This document shows, piece after piece, positions 1-8,598 of a stretch of DNA of 64,000 bases. The notes below the pieces were generated by a model, which saw nothing but the letters and a program-made list of their open reading frames with translations, did no database searches and had not been told where the DNA came from. Within the stretch, counting starts at the first letter, position 1. Each line of letters begins with the position of its first letter. A program made the translations under genes and the position numbers. This DNA is from CAYNLK01 sp964398055. Lineage in GTDB: Bacteria; Chloroflexota; Anaerolineae; 4572-78; J111. The stretch spans positions 1-64,000 of the forward strand of contig CAYNLK010000028.1 of NCBI GenBank assembly GCA_964398055.1, read 5' to 3'.

Positions 1-859
1 GCTTGTGCTCTCATCGCTTTCCGGGCGGCTGGGTTATTCGGATAGGCCCTTAGTCCAAATTGAGCAGGTGCTGATGAACCTGTGCGTCAATGGCCGGGAT
101 GCCATGCCCAACGGCGGCAAAATCATCCTGGCCACCCAAAATTATCGGGTCAGCCAGGCTGAGGCCGAGAGTTATCCCTGGGCCAAAGAAGGCGACTATG
201 TCTTGCTGTCGGTGACCGATACCGGCGTGGGTATCCCCTCTGAAGTTCAGGATCGAATTTTTGAACCGTTCTTTACCACCAAAGAGGTCGGTGAGGGGAC
301 CGGTTTGGGACTGGCCACTGTTTATGCCATTGTTAAGCAGCATAACGGCTGGATCAATTTAGTGAGTGAGGTGGGGCAAGGGTCTACATTTCAGGTATAT
401 TTTCCGGCTGTAGCCAAACCGGGTTACTCCTTCCCGGAACAACAGCCGGGGACAGCAGCCGTTTATGGGGGCACTGAAACAATCCTGTTAGCTGAAGATG
501 ACGACACCTTGCGCGAGCTTGCTTTGACTATTCTGCAGAAAGCGGGCTACCACGTGTTGGCGGCCAGGGATGGGGAAGAAGCCATTCGTCTCTTTCAACA
601 GAATATCGACACGATCGATCTGGTGGTATTAGACGCGGTGATGCCCAAGCAAAGTGGCCGGGCGGTTTATGATTGTATCAGGCAGGATCGGGCAGAACTG
701 CCGGTGTTATTCAGTACCGGCTATGGCTTTAACGTACTCAAAAATATCCACCTGCCCAACGACGGTAGCCAACTCATCAGAAAACCTTACAGTCCCCGTG
801 ATCTACTCAATAAAGTCAGAGAAGTCTTGGATGCCAGGCCCGCTCGTACTGCCTCGTAA
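1..859 (+). CDS. Hybrid sensor histidine kinase, C-terminal part (cut by window edge)
   Basis: The reading frame is open to the left edge, so the first GTG (position 5) is probably internal and the sensor and HisKA parts lie outside. Counting from position 5, an HATPase domain shows the N box (NLCVNGRDAM, about 25-34), the G1 box DTGVGI (72-77) and the G2 motif GTGLGLA (about 98-104). A receiver domain follows from about residue 155 with the acidic pocket EDDD, phosphoacceptor Asp210 (VVLDAVMP), Thr/Ser switch (STGY) and Lys260 (RKPY). The receiver at the C-terminus makes it a hybrid kinase whose phosphate would pass to a separate Hpt or regulator not seen here. Domain assignment is secure; the signal is unknown. 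Confidence 0.9.
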   Translation, partial: LVLSSLSGRLGYSDRPLVQIEQVLMNLCVNGRDAMPNGGKIILATQNYRVSQAEAESYPWAKEGDYVLLSVTDTGVGIPSEVQDRIFEPFFTTKEVGEGTGLGLATVYAIVKQHNGWINLVSEVGQGSTFQVYFPAVAKPGYSFPEQQPGTAAVYGGTETILLAEDDDTLRELALTILQKAGYHVLAARDGEEAIRLFQQNIDTIDLVVLDAVMPKQSGRAVYDCIRQDRAELPVLFSTGYGFNVLKNIHLPNDGSQLIRKPYSPRDLLNKVREVLDARPARTAS

Positions 860-890
860 TACCACACCCCTAAGGTAATGCTCCTGCCCT

Positions 891-919
891 TTCCACCAGG
901 TGGGCTTCGGTGTTATAAT
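891..919 (+). promoter_or_regulatory. Sigma70-like promoter giving a possibly leaderless mRNA
   Basis: A perfect -10 box TATAAT at 914-919 lies 17 bases after a weak -35 (TTCCAC, 891-896). The start codon of the next gene is at 928, only 8 bases after the -10, so the predicted transcription start nearly coincides with the ATG. No Shine-Dalgarno sequence fits between them. Confidence 0.5.
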
Positions 920-927
920 GCCCGGCG

Positions 928-2988
928 ATGAGTCAAACTGAAGCGGTATCAAAGCGATCAGATCACCTGGACTGGTTAGTGGGCGGGGGGCTGGCTATGC
1001 TTGCCCTGAGCCTTTACATCGCCACGTTAGCCCCAACGGTATTGGAGGCTGATGCCGGCGAATTCCAGTTTGTGGCCTGGCTGCCGGCGATTGCCCATCC
1101 CACCGGTTATCCGCTCTACACCCTGCTTGGCTGGCTGTGGAGCCATCTTTTGCCAGTAGGTGAGGTGGCCTGGCGCATGAACCTCCTTTCGGCGGTGCTG
1201 GCGGCCATAGCTGTTGGCCTGGTTTACGGCGTTGGTCGCCAGTTGTTGGACCTTGTTTTTGCCCACACCTCTCTGACCGCCCGAGTTATAGTGGCCGCTA
1301 CGACCGCGGCCGCCTTTGCTGTAACCCCCACTTTTTGGAGTCAGGCCGTTATCGCCGAGGTGTATGCGCTGCACACTCTGTTTGTAGCCGCCAGCCTGTG
1401 GCTGGCGCTGGCTTGGGCCAACTCTCAATTTGATCCCCGGACCTGGCCGGGCAAGCTGTTGGCGCTCACGTTGGGTCTTAGCCTGGCCCATCACCGCACT
1501 ATAGTTCTGCTGCTGCCCGGCTTGATCCTCTATTGGGCCTGGCATTATTGGCCAGGTCGAGAGGCCAACCGCCGTTTTACCGGGCGTTTATGGCTGGTTT
1601 ATTGCTTACTCTTTGTAGCTCCCCTACTCCTTTACCTCTATTTACCCCTGATTGCCCCAACCACTCCATATGCTACCCTTCAGTTAAGCGACACTCAAAG
1701 CTTGACTCTGTATGAGAACTCGCCAAAAGGGTTTTGGGAGCATATTATGGGCACTGTTTTTACCGGAGAACTGCGCCCGGCCGCCGCAGGCATAGAACGA
1801 ATTCATTTGAGCTGGCAATTCCTCATCGGAGAAGTTGGTTGGGGTGGTTTGATTTTGGCCGGGATCGGTTTGGGGGTATTGTGGCGTAGCCGCCACTATG
1901 ACCTGCTACTGCTGACCGGGGCTACCTTTGTGGCCGTGGTTGCTTTTAATTTGATCTACTTCATTGGCGATATTTTTGTATTTTTTATCCCGGCCTGGTT
2001 GCTGGTCTGGCTGTGGAGTGGCCTCGGCCTGATGACCCTGGCCGATCAAATAGCTCGTTATTTTACCAAACGCAAAGCCACGCATAACCCCTCCCCTGCT
2101 TTTAGGGAATTCAATCAGCGATTACAGAATAAGATGTACCAGCTAGTTTTGACTATGATTGTTTTGGTGGGGCTGGTTTTTTTGGTAGTTAATATAGCTA
2201 CACGAAATACCTGGATCGATCAATCAAATAACCTAACGGTCAAAGCACGCTGGCTAGAAATTTTGGCCCAAGCCATCCCACCCGAGGCGATTTTGCTAAG
2301 CAATGATCGCAATGAGATCATGCCAATGTGGTATTACCAATATGTGGAGGGTCGCCGCCCTGACCTGGTGGGTCTCTTCCCTATGATCGTGACCGATCCG
2401 GCTTACGCCAATGTCGGTGGAGTGCTGGAACAGGCCCTGGCATCCGGGCGGCCAACCTACCTGATCAAACCGATGGACGGTCTACGACTTAAGGCAGAGT
2501 TGGTGACCGAAGGGACGCTCTTCAGGGCTGTCGCCATTCACCCGGAACCAACTCATCAGACCAATATTATCCTGCCAGGGGTAGTTGTTCAGACGACCGC
2601 CGGCGAACCTGTGACTGAAACGATAAAACTGGTCGGATATGATATTGTTCCGGTCACGGCGGCGGCCGGTGATGAGCTAGAGGTCACCTTATATTGGCAG
2701 CCGGTTCAACCGTTGTCGGTGAATTATACCAGCTTTGTACACCTGGTTGACGGGACAGGCCAGGGTCTAACCCAAAGTGATCACCAACCCGGCGGTGATT
2801 ACTATGGCAGCAGTCATTGGTGGGTCGGCGAGATATTACGCGACCAGCACCGCTTAACCGTACCGCCCAAGACCGCGGCCGGGGAGTATTATCTGCGGGT
2901 TGGGATGTATCACCAGCCTGAGGCAGGAGTAATTGCCGGGATGGGCCACGGTCAAGATATTGGAAGATTAACCATAACAACCGAATGA
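928..2988 (+). CDS. DUF2723 (GT117-type) multi-spanning membrane protein
   Basis: This 686-aa protein begins with a transmembrane segment followed by the acidic loop TVLEADAGEFQ and the segment HPTGYPLY, which are hallmarks of the DUF2723 family, distant relatives of protein O-mannosyltransferases (GT-C fold). About ten hydrophobic helices occupy residues 20-430. The last 180 residues are soluble and beta-rich and resemble the C-terminal domains of the other large membrane proteins of this region. Such enzymes are thought to transfer a sugar from a polyprenyl-phosphate donor on the outer face of the membrane; substrate unknown. It is the first gene of a same-strand run with the FecR and GT39 genes. 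The start follows the -10 box so closely that translation may be leaderless. Confidence 0.8.
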   Translation: MSQTEAVSKRSDHLDWLVGGGLAMLALSLYIATLAPTVLEADAGEFQFVAWLPAIAHPTGYPLYTLLGWLWSHLLPVGEVAWRMNLLSAVLAAIAVGLVYGVGRQLLDLVFAHTSLTARVIVAATTAAAFAVTPTFWSQAVIAEVYALHTLFVAASLWLALAWANSQFDPRTWPGKLLALTLGLSLAHHRTIVLLLPGLILYWAWHYWPGREANRRFTGRLWLVYCLLFVAPLLLYLYLPLIAPTTPYATLQLSDTQSLTLYENSPKGFWEHIMGTVFTGELRPAAAGIERIHLSWQFLIGEVGWGGLILAGIGLGVLWRSRHYDLLLLTGATFVAVVAFNLIYFIGDIFVFFIPAWLLVWLWSGLGLMTLADQIARYFTKRKATHNPSPAFREFNQRLQNKMYQLVLTMIVLVGLVFLVVNIATRNTWIDQSNNLTVKARWLEILAQAIPPEAILLSNDRNEIMPMWYYQYVEGRRPDLVGLFPMIVTDPAYANVGGVLEQALASGRPTYLIKPMDGLRLKAELVTEGTLFRAVAIHPEPTHQTNIILPGVVVQTTAGEPVTETIKLVGYDIVPVTAAAGDELEVTLYWQPVQPLSVNYTSFVHLVDGTGQGLTQSDHQPGGDYYGSSHWWVGEILRDQHRLTVPPKTAAGEYYLRVGMYHQPEAGVIAGMGHGQDIGRLTITTE

Positions 2989-3114
2989 CTTTTGCCGACT
3001 TATCGAAATTGGCTATCATAGTTTGTGCCTGACCAACGATGATGTGGTACAATAGTCGCCCAATTTTTGTGCCAAATTTCACCTGATGCAGAAGATACTG
3101 AGCGGGTAAAAAGC

Positions 3115-4347
3115 GTGTCAATTGCCTCTCTTGCCCAAAAAAATCCTGAACGACTGGCCTGGATCATTCTGGTCGTCGCGTTTTCAATCTTTTGTATGTT
3201 GACTATTCTAATTCCGGCGAGTGTCCGTTGGTATATCATCAATGCCACCGAGCCTTTTTCGGCCGAAGTGACTTCAGTGCGTGGCACAGTTCTCATTGGC
3301 AACCCCAACGCCGAATTGTCGTTCTCTCTGACGGATGGCAGCTCAACGACCATCGAGGAATCATCAGTGATCTCCACTGATAACACCTCGCAGGCTATTC
3401 TGACTTTTTTTGATGATAGCAGCTTGACAATGTACAGCAACACCAGCATTGTGCTGCAAGAAATTCAGCAACCGCGCTTCAGCCTTAGCCCTAATCCCAC
3501 CCGGGTCGTGATCGAGGTAAAGCAGGGTCGGGTCAGAGCCACTTCGTCACGGGGTCGAGAAGTGCTGACCTTTGACATTATCACCCCGCACGCGGACGTT
3601 GAGTTGAGTCAGGGCAGCTTTTCAATTGAGGTGGTTAAGGACGGCACCCAGGTCACCACCCGTCTTGGTCAGGCAGACGTTTGGGCCCAAAACGAGCGGG
3701 TCACCTTAAAACAGGAAGAACGGGCCATCGTCGAGGCAAATCTACCCCCCTCGCCGCCTCTACCTTCCGCCCAAAATCTGCTGCAAAACAGTGACTTTAA
3801 CCCTCTAAGCTTTGAGGGGACCTGGGAAGTTTACAGCATCGAACCGATCGAAAGCGTGACAGCTACCGTCGAGCTAACCACCTTTCAAGATCGGTCGGTG
3901 GTTCAGTTGAGCAGTCACGGTGCAGACAACATCCACTCCGAGACCGGGGTCATTCAACAAGTTAATAAAGATGTCCGCGACTTTCAATCGCTACGGATAT
4001 TTGCCGAAGTACGGCTGATCCGGCAGTCGCTACCGGGAGGCGGTCAGCTCGGATCGGAATTTCCGATTATGCTCCACCTGGCTTACAAAGATGCCAACAA
4101 TAATGATCGGGATTGGTTTCACGGCTTCTACTACGAACCACCTCCCGAGAATTACATTCTCTACAACCAACCCGACAACTCCAGTGAACGCATAGCCCGC
4201 TTTATCTGGTACCCGTACGAGTCGGTCAACCTGTTAACCACGTTGGGGCCGGCCAAACCCGTTTTCATCAAATCGATCCGGATTTACAGTTCCGGCTGGA
4301 TTTATGACGCCATGGTTGCCAATATCTCGTTGCTGGCGCAGGAATGA
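3115..4347 (+). CDS. Membrane-anchored FecR-domain protein
   Basis: One N-terminal membrane helix (WIILVVAFSIFCMLTI) is followed by an extracytoplasmic domain. The part from EVTSVRGTV to QADVWAQNERV has the FecR pattern (a 'weight' segment, VEVKQGRVRA, then TPHADVELSQGSFSIEV). The last 170 residues are beta-rich with the look of a carbohydrate-binding jelly roll, not assigned. Bona fide FecR proteins relay signals to ECF sigma factors, but no sigma or anti-sigma gene is adjacent, so a structural surface role is equally likely. A GTG at 3115 is used because a -10-like TACAAT (3048-3053) would put the transcript start near 3060; an upstream in-frame TTG at 3067 would add 16 residues. The gene overlaps the next by 4 bases (ATGA), suggesting translational coupling. 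Confidence 0.65.
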   Translation: MSIASLAQKNPERLAWIILVVAFSIFCMLTILIPASVRWYIINATEPFSAEVTSVRGTVLIGNPNAELSFSLTDGSSTTIEESSVISTDNTSQAILTFFDDSSLTMYSNTSIVLQEIQQPRFSLSPNPTRVVIEVKQGRVRATSSRGREVLTFDIITPHADVELSQGSFSIEVVKDGTQVTTRLGQADVWAQNERVTLKQEERAIVEANLPPSPPLPSAQNLLQNSDFNPLSFEGTWEVYSIEPIESVTATVELTTFQDRSVVQLSSHGADNIHSETGVIQQVNKDVRDFQSLRIFAEVRLIRQSLPGGGQLGSEFPIMLHLAYKDANNNDRDWFHGFYYEPPPENYILYNQPDNSSERIARFIWYPYESVNLLTTLGPAKPVFIKSIRIYSSGWIYDAMVANISLLAQE

Positions 4348-6122
4348 TGATGAGGCAGCCCCGCGGCGAGCCACGCCGACAGCAACTGCCGTCCCCCGGC
4401 CGAAGCCCCTGGTATCTATTGATCATCATTCTGACCGTTTACGCTGGCTTAAGCCTCTACCAAATCAATTTGCCCGGACTGCATTATGACGAAGCCTTTG
4501 AAGCCGTTCCCGCTTTGCAACTCCTGCTGGGCCAACCCACGACCACTTTTCGTAGCAGCGGCGTGATGCTGGGTGGTCAACTTTTCCCACTGATGACTCA
4601 GGATTATATCGGGGCAATCAACACCTACCTGGCCATCCCCTTCATCGCCATGTTAGGGGCCAGACCCGCGGCTCTCCGAGTGATGTCAATTCTGGTTGGG
4701 GCGACCACCATCTGGCTAACTTATCTGCTCAGTTATTGGCTCACCGGCGAGCGTCGAGTTGGTTTAGCCGCGGCCCTGCTGCTGGCCGTAGATCCAACCT
4801 TTATTTTCTGGAATCGACAGGGCATTTTTGTGACGGCAATTACGGCCACCATCGGGCTGGCAGCAGCAGTTAGCTGGCTACGCCGGTGGCAGACCGGAAC
4901 GATAGGCTGGTCGGTAGCCGGCGCCTTTTTTTTGGGCTTGGGCTTATACGCCAAATTTTTGTTCGTCTGGCTGATCGCGACTTTCATTGGGGCCGGACTC
5001 TTGCTTCATGTAACCCGCCTTCGCTCGCCAGATATGGCACGGTTGAATACTCTCCGGCATCGCAAATTAGAAATTACACTTGTTGGACTGGCCTTTATAG
5101 GGGGCTGCTGGCCGCTGCTGGTTTATAATTTCCAAACGGGTGGAACCTGGCTCAACATCTCACAGAATGCGCTAACCTCGTACTATGGGGTCAACAATCT
5201 GGCGTTTGGGTCAAATCTACTGGAACGAATTCGTCAATTCGGTGTTCTCTTAAGCGGCAGTCATCTTTGGTACCTGGGTAAAATCATTACCAATCCCCTC
5301 CCCCCGATCATCTTCGGATTTATTCTCTTGGGAGGGGTGTTTGTAACTATGATGGCTACACGAAATACTTTTACTCTGAGCGCCAACCTGCCAGCTTTTT
5401 CGAGATTGCCCCGGCCGCAACCGGCCAAAGTCGCGCTGTTCCCTTTCCTGGTGATCGGCTTGACCGTCTTATTTAGTATCGGTACAGTTTCAGCTCTCTG
5501 GTTGACCCACTTTGCCCTCCTCATCCCCTGGCCGGCCCTGGCTATTGTCCTGGGCGGCTGGTATATTTACCATACTTTGCGCTTGTTGGGCTTTGGTTCA
5601 CCAACTAAATTGAACGCCGCCGCCTGGCTGGGAGTGGCGGTGCTGGTCGCGACCAACTTGCTGACTGTTATGCGCTACCATCAAGCTCTAACTGAAAGCG
5701 GTGGTTTAAGCGGCCATTCGGATGCCATCTATGATTTGAGCGACTGGCTGGCCCAACACACCACGGGGGAAGTGGTGGCCATGGACTGGGGGTTGGCCGC
5801 GCCGGTCACTTATCTGACCGGTGGGCAGGTGACTCCAACTGAGATTTTTGGGTACGACTGGGAATCGAATGCTGACCTGACCATCCAGCTTGAGAGGTTC
5901 ATTGCTCAGCCGGAAAGTCTTTATTTATGGCGAGCGCCGACTGAAATTATCTTTGACCGCAGCCAGGAGTTTAAGGCGCTGTACCGTCCACGTCAGTTGG
6001 TAGAACATATCGAAGCCGCTTTTTATGAACGGAGTGGCCGTCCAATCCTGGGCGTAACCCGTCTGGTGGCCTGCGGCAGCCCGGATATCATTTCCCCTGA
6101 GCCGCCGGATCATTGTCGATAA
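4344..6122 (+). CDS. Glycosyltransferase family 39-like membrane protein
   Basis: This 592-aa protein has about 11 membrane helices. After the first helix comes LPGLHYDEAFEAVPAL, the loop carrying the acidic Asp-Glu pair typical of GT39/ArnT/PMT GT-C enzymes. The C-terminal part (LAQHTTGEVVAMDWG onward) is a short soluble domain. These enzymes use polyprenyl-phosphate sugars to glycosylate lipids or proteins outside the membrane. The start codon overlaps the stop of the FecR gene (ATGA), so the two are translationally coupled. Acceptor and sugar cannot be read from sequence. The C-terminus is polar and Pro-rich. Confidence 0.75.
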   Translation: MMMRQPRGEPRRQQLPSPGRSPWYLLIIILTVYAGLSLYQINLPGLHYDEAFEAVPALQLLLGQPTTTFRSSGVMLGGQLFPLMTQDYIGAINTYLAIPFIAMLGARPAALRVMSILVGATTIWLTYLLSYWLTGERRVGLAAALLLAVDPTFIFWNRQGIFVTAITATIGLAAAVSWLRRWQTGTIGWSVAGAFFLGLGLYAKFLFVWLIATFIGAGLLLHVTRLRSPDMARLNTLRHRKLEITLVGLAFIGGCWPLLVYNFQTGGTWLNISQNALTSYYGVNNLAFGSNLLERIRQFGVLLSGSHLWYLGKIITNPLPPIIFGFILLGGVFVTMMATRNTFTLSANLPAFSRLPRPQPAKVALFPFLVIGLTVLFSIGTVSALWLTHFALLIPWPALAIVLGGWYIYHTLRLLGFGSPTKLNAAAWLGVAVLVATNLLTVMRYHQALTESGGLSGHSDAIYDLSDWLAQHTTGEVVAMDWGLAAPVTYLTGGQVTPTEIFGYDWESNADLTIQLERFIAQPESLYLWRAPTEIIFDRSQEFKALYRPRQLVEHIEAAFYERSGRPILGVTRLVACGSPDIISPEPPDHCR

Positions 6123-6158
6123 ATTCGTTGCTTACTTTAATTTCCCTTCGCCAAACTA

Positions 6159-6188
6159 TTGCCAACAGCCCAAGCTCTATGTTACAAT
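6159..6188 (+). promoter_or_regulatory. Sigma70-like promoter of the sensor kinase gene
   Basis: TTGCCA (6159-6164) and TACAAT (6183-6188) are separated by 18 bases. About 40 bases of leader follow before a purine-rich ribosome site (AGGATAGGAG) and the ATG at 6234. Confidence 0.5.
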
Positions 6189-6233
6189 GGGACAGTGGGG
6201 TTAGATTTCACTCACATCCAAGGATAGGAGTAA

Positions 6234-8531
6234 ATGATCACAGCCGCTGAGATTGTTGGAACCACAATTGCCACGTTAGCCTTTGGATTACTGCTCATCA
6301 TTGCCGTTTTACGGCTGCGCTCCCGGGAAGGAGTCATTATCCACCTGACGCTTTACGTGGCGTTCGGCCTGGCCCTGAGTGGATTGGTGTTGGTGAGTCT
6401 CATATCGCCAACCAACCCGCTGACCAGGAGTCTCGCCAGTCTATTGGCCCAACTTGTAGCTCTGGCGATGATTCTGAGTTTTGGGGCGCTAACCTTAGAC
6501 TTTCTCAAGAAAAAAGGCCAGGTTTTAATCATGTATTGGGGTATTGCCCTGATAATTATAGCTCTATGGGGTATGCTTGCCTTTAATGTTTTGGGCTGGA
6601 ACCAGGCCATAGCCAATCTAAATCCCAATCCGGCTCTTCAACCTACCCTGATATTGGCCGGATTAGGCTGGGTAGGCGCCCTGGTCACGTCGTTTATGGC
6701 CTTGGGAGCCGATCTAAGAAAGCGCCAGCCTCTCCAATATAAGAACAGATTGCGCTATTGGCTTATTGCGACAACTCTCTCTGGCCTCAGCGGGATTGTT
6801 CTTTTTGCCAACCCGACTATTTTTGATTGGGCCGGGTTATGGCTGCTGGTTATCAGCGCCGTTCTGGCCAGTTACATCGTGCTGAGTTACCACACTCCAG
6901 ACCTAAAACTACTGATCGGCCGGGGGTTGCGCTATTTTGGCGAGATTGCCACCCTGGCCGCCTTATTCTTGATTGGCTTGGCGATGATGATTACTGTTAG
7001 CCGCAGCGGAATTTCGCCAACAAACCTGCTATTTTTTTCAATTGTGGTGGCGATTTTTCTGGCCATTGTATTTCCTCCGCTATGGCGCTTTTCAAACCGA
7101 TTGTTAACTCGTCTCTTTCTGGGCAAACAGAGCCAGGACCAAAAACAAGTGATCAAACATTACAGCCAAAGCATCAGTACCGCTCTGGATATGAAGCGCC
7201 TAGGAGATACGGTCATCAACCTGATGATCGAGACCCTCGGCATCGAGCAGGGTATTGTGTTCGTCAATGAACGGAGTGGCACCGGCGACGTTGACCTGCG
7301 GCCAATCTCATCCATTGGGGTTGACGGGCTGACCACCGGCCATTTTACCATCGACAGCCCCTTTTTGGATTACTTCCGCAAAGGGAAAAAACACCTGAGC
7401 CAATATGATATTGACGTTCTGCCGGCGTTTCGCTTATTGTCCAAACAGGAACGGCAGTGGCTGTCGAGTTTGGGCATGGAGCTATACATTCCGGTTTTGC
7501 GCCAACGTGAATTGGTCGGCTTGCTGGTTTTTGGCCCTCAACTGCAAGGAACGGCCTATTATGACGAAGACCTGGATTTGATGATGGCCCTGGCCGACCA
7601 AACTGCCCTGGCTATGGACAGCGCCCGTCTCTTTGAGCAACTGGCAGTTATCAATCGAGAAGTTGGCTTGCTCACTAATAAGTTAGCCGACGTCGACGAA
7701 ACCAAGTCCGACTTCCTGTCTATCGCTTCGCATGAACTGCGCACTCCGCTTACCCAAATTCACGGTTATTCCCAAATGCTGCTTGACCTGACTGAGGAAG
7801 AACTCAAAGACCCCAGCTACATGAAAACGTTGATCGAAGGTGTGGTCAAGGGCAGCGAGCGGATGAAGGGGCTGGTCGACCTGATGTTCGATGTGACTGA
7901 AGCCGACGTGGGCGAAATGCGCCTCTTCAAAGGGCAGGTTTACCTGGAAGATGTGATCGATCAGGCCGCCCAGCCGTTTTTCCAGGCTTTGGACGAGCGC
8001 CGGATTGCCTTTGGCAAAATGGGAATCAAAGAGTTGCCCATTGTCGAAGCCGACGGAACGCGCCTGGTGCAGGCTTTTGAGAATCTGATCGGCAATGCCA
8101 TCAAATATACCCCGGATGGCGGCACCATCAAAGTAGAGGGGCGGACAGGTCATCTGGACGATTTGGGGCCGGTGGTCGAAATTGTGGTGGCCGACACCGG
8201 CATCGGCATAGATCCGGAACATCACGAGAAGATCTTTGAGAAATTCTTCCGCACGGATGACACCTTACATCACAGTACCGGTAAGACCAAATTCAAAGGG
8301 GCCGGGCCGGGCCTGGGCCTGACCCTGGTCAAAGGTATTGCCGACGCCCACGGCGGGCGAGTTTGGGTTGAAAGCCTGGGACACGACGAGGTGAACTGTC
8401 CCGGCAGTAAGTTCCACTTTGTTATCCCCATCCAGCAGCCAGGTGAGTCGCCCCGTTCAAGTTTAAAGCAATCCCAAATCGAAACCCGTCACTGGCGCCG
8501 GAGCGATCTGATTGATGAAATGATGGAGTGA
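6234..8531 (+). CDS. Membrane-bound sensor histidine kinase with GAF domain (orphan)
   Basis: A 765-aa protein. The first 290 residues form about eight to nine membrane helices, similar to 7TM-type sensor modules. A GAF-like domain follows (about 310-470). A HisKA domain carries the phosphoacceptor His in SHELRTPL (about 500). The HATPase domain has N box ENLIGNAIKYTPDGG, G1 DTGIGID, F box FEKFFR and G2 GPGLGLTLV. No response regulator gene is next to it, so it is an orphan kinase; the partner must be encoded elsewhere. It has its own promoter and is followed by a strong bidirectional terminator. The ligand or stimulus is unknown. Confidence 0.9.
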   Translation: MITAAEIVGTTIATLAFGLLLIIAVLRLRSREGVIIHLTLYVAFGLALSGLVLVSLISPTNPLTRSLASLLAQLVALAMILSFGALTLDFLKKKGQVLIMYWGIALIIIALWGMLAFNVLGWNQAIANLNPNPALQPTLILAGLGWVGALVTSFMALGADLRKRQPLQYKNRLRYWLIATTLSGLSGIVLFANPTIFDWAGLWLLVISAVLASYIVLSYHTPDLKLLIGRGLRYFGEIATLAALFLIGLAMMITVSRSGISPTNLLFFSIVVAIFLAIVFPPLWRFSNRLLTRLFLGKQSQDQKQVIKHYSQSISTALDMKRLGDTVINLMIETLGIEQGIVFVNERSGTGDVDLRPISSIGVDGLTTGHFTIDSPFLDYFRKGKKHLSQYDIDVLPAFRLLSKQERQWLSSLGMELYIPVLRQRELVGLLVFGPQLQGTAYYDEDLDLMMALADQTALAMDSARLFEQLAVINREVGLLTNKLADVDETKSDFLSIASHELRTPLTQIHGYSQMLLDLTEEELKDPSYMKTLIEGVVKGSERMKGLVDLMFDVTEADVGEMRLFKGQVYLEDVIDQAAQPFFQALDERRIAFGKMGIKELPIVEADGTRLVQAFENLIGNAIKYTPDGGTIKVEGRTGHLDDLGPVVEIVVADTGIGIDPEHHEKIFEKFFRTDDTLHHSTGKTKFKGAGPGLGLTLVKGIADAHGGRVWVESLGHDEVNCPGSKFHFVIPIQQPGESPRSSLKQSQIETRHWRRSDLIDEMME

Positions 8532-8547
8532 TCTTCTTGATCAACCA

Positions 8548-8581
8548 AAAAAGGCCAACCTGAAATCAGGTTGGCCTTTTT
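8548..8581. terminator. Bidirectional intrinsic terminator
   Basis: A perfect 16-bp stem with a 2-base loop (arms 8548-8563 and 8566-8581) has an A-run at its left edge and a T-run at its right edge, so it can stop transcripts from both sides. It sits exactly between the convergent kinase gene and LysM gene. Confidence 0.9.
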
Positions 8582-8598
8582 GAATTTAACCGCATGAT

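Noticed and set aside
3067..3114. TTG start of the FecR-domain protein
   Set aside because: It would leave almost no leader after the -10-like box and has no ribosome site; kept only as an alternative.
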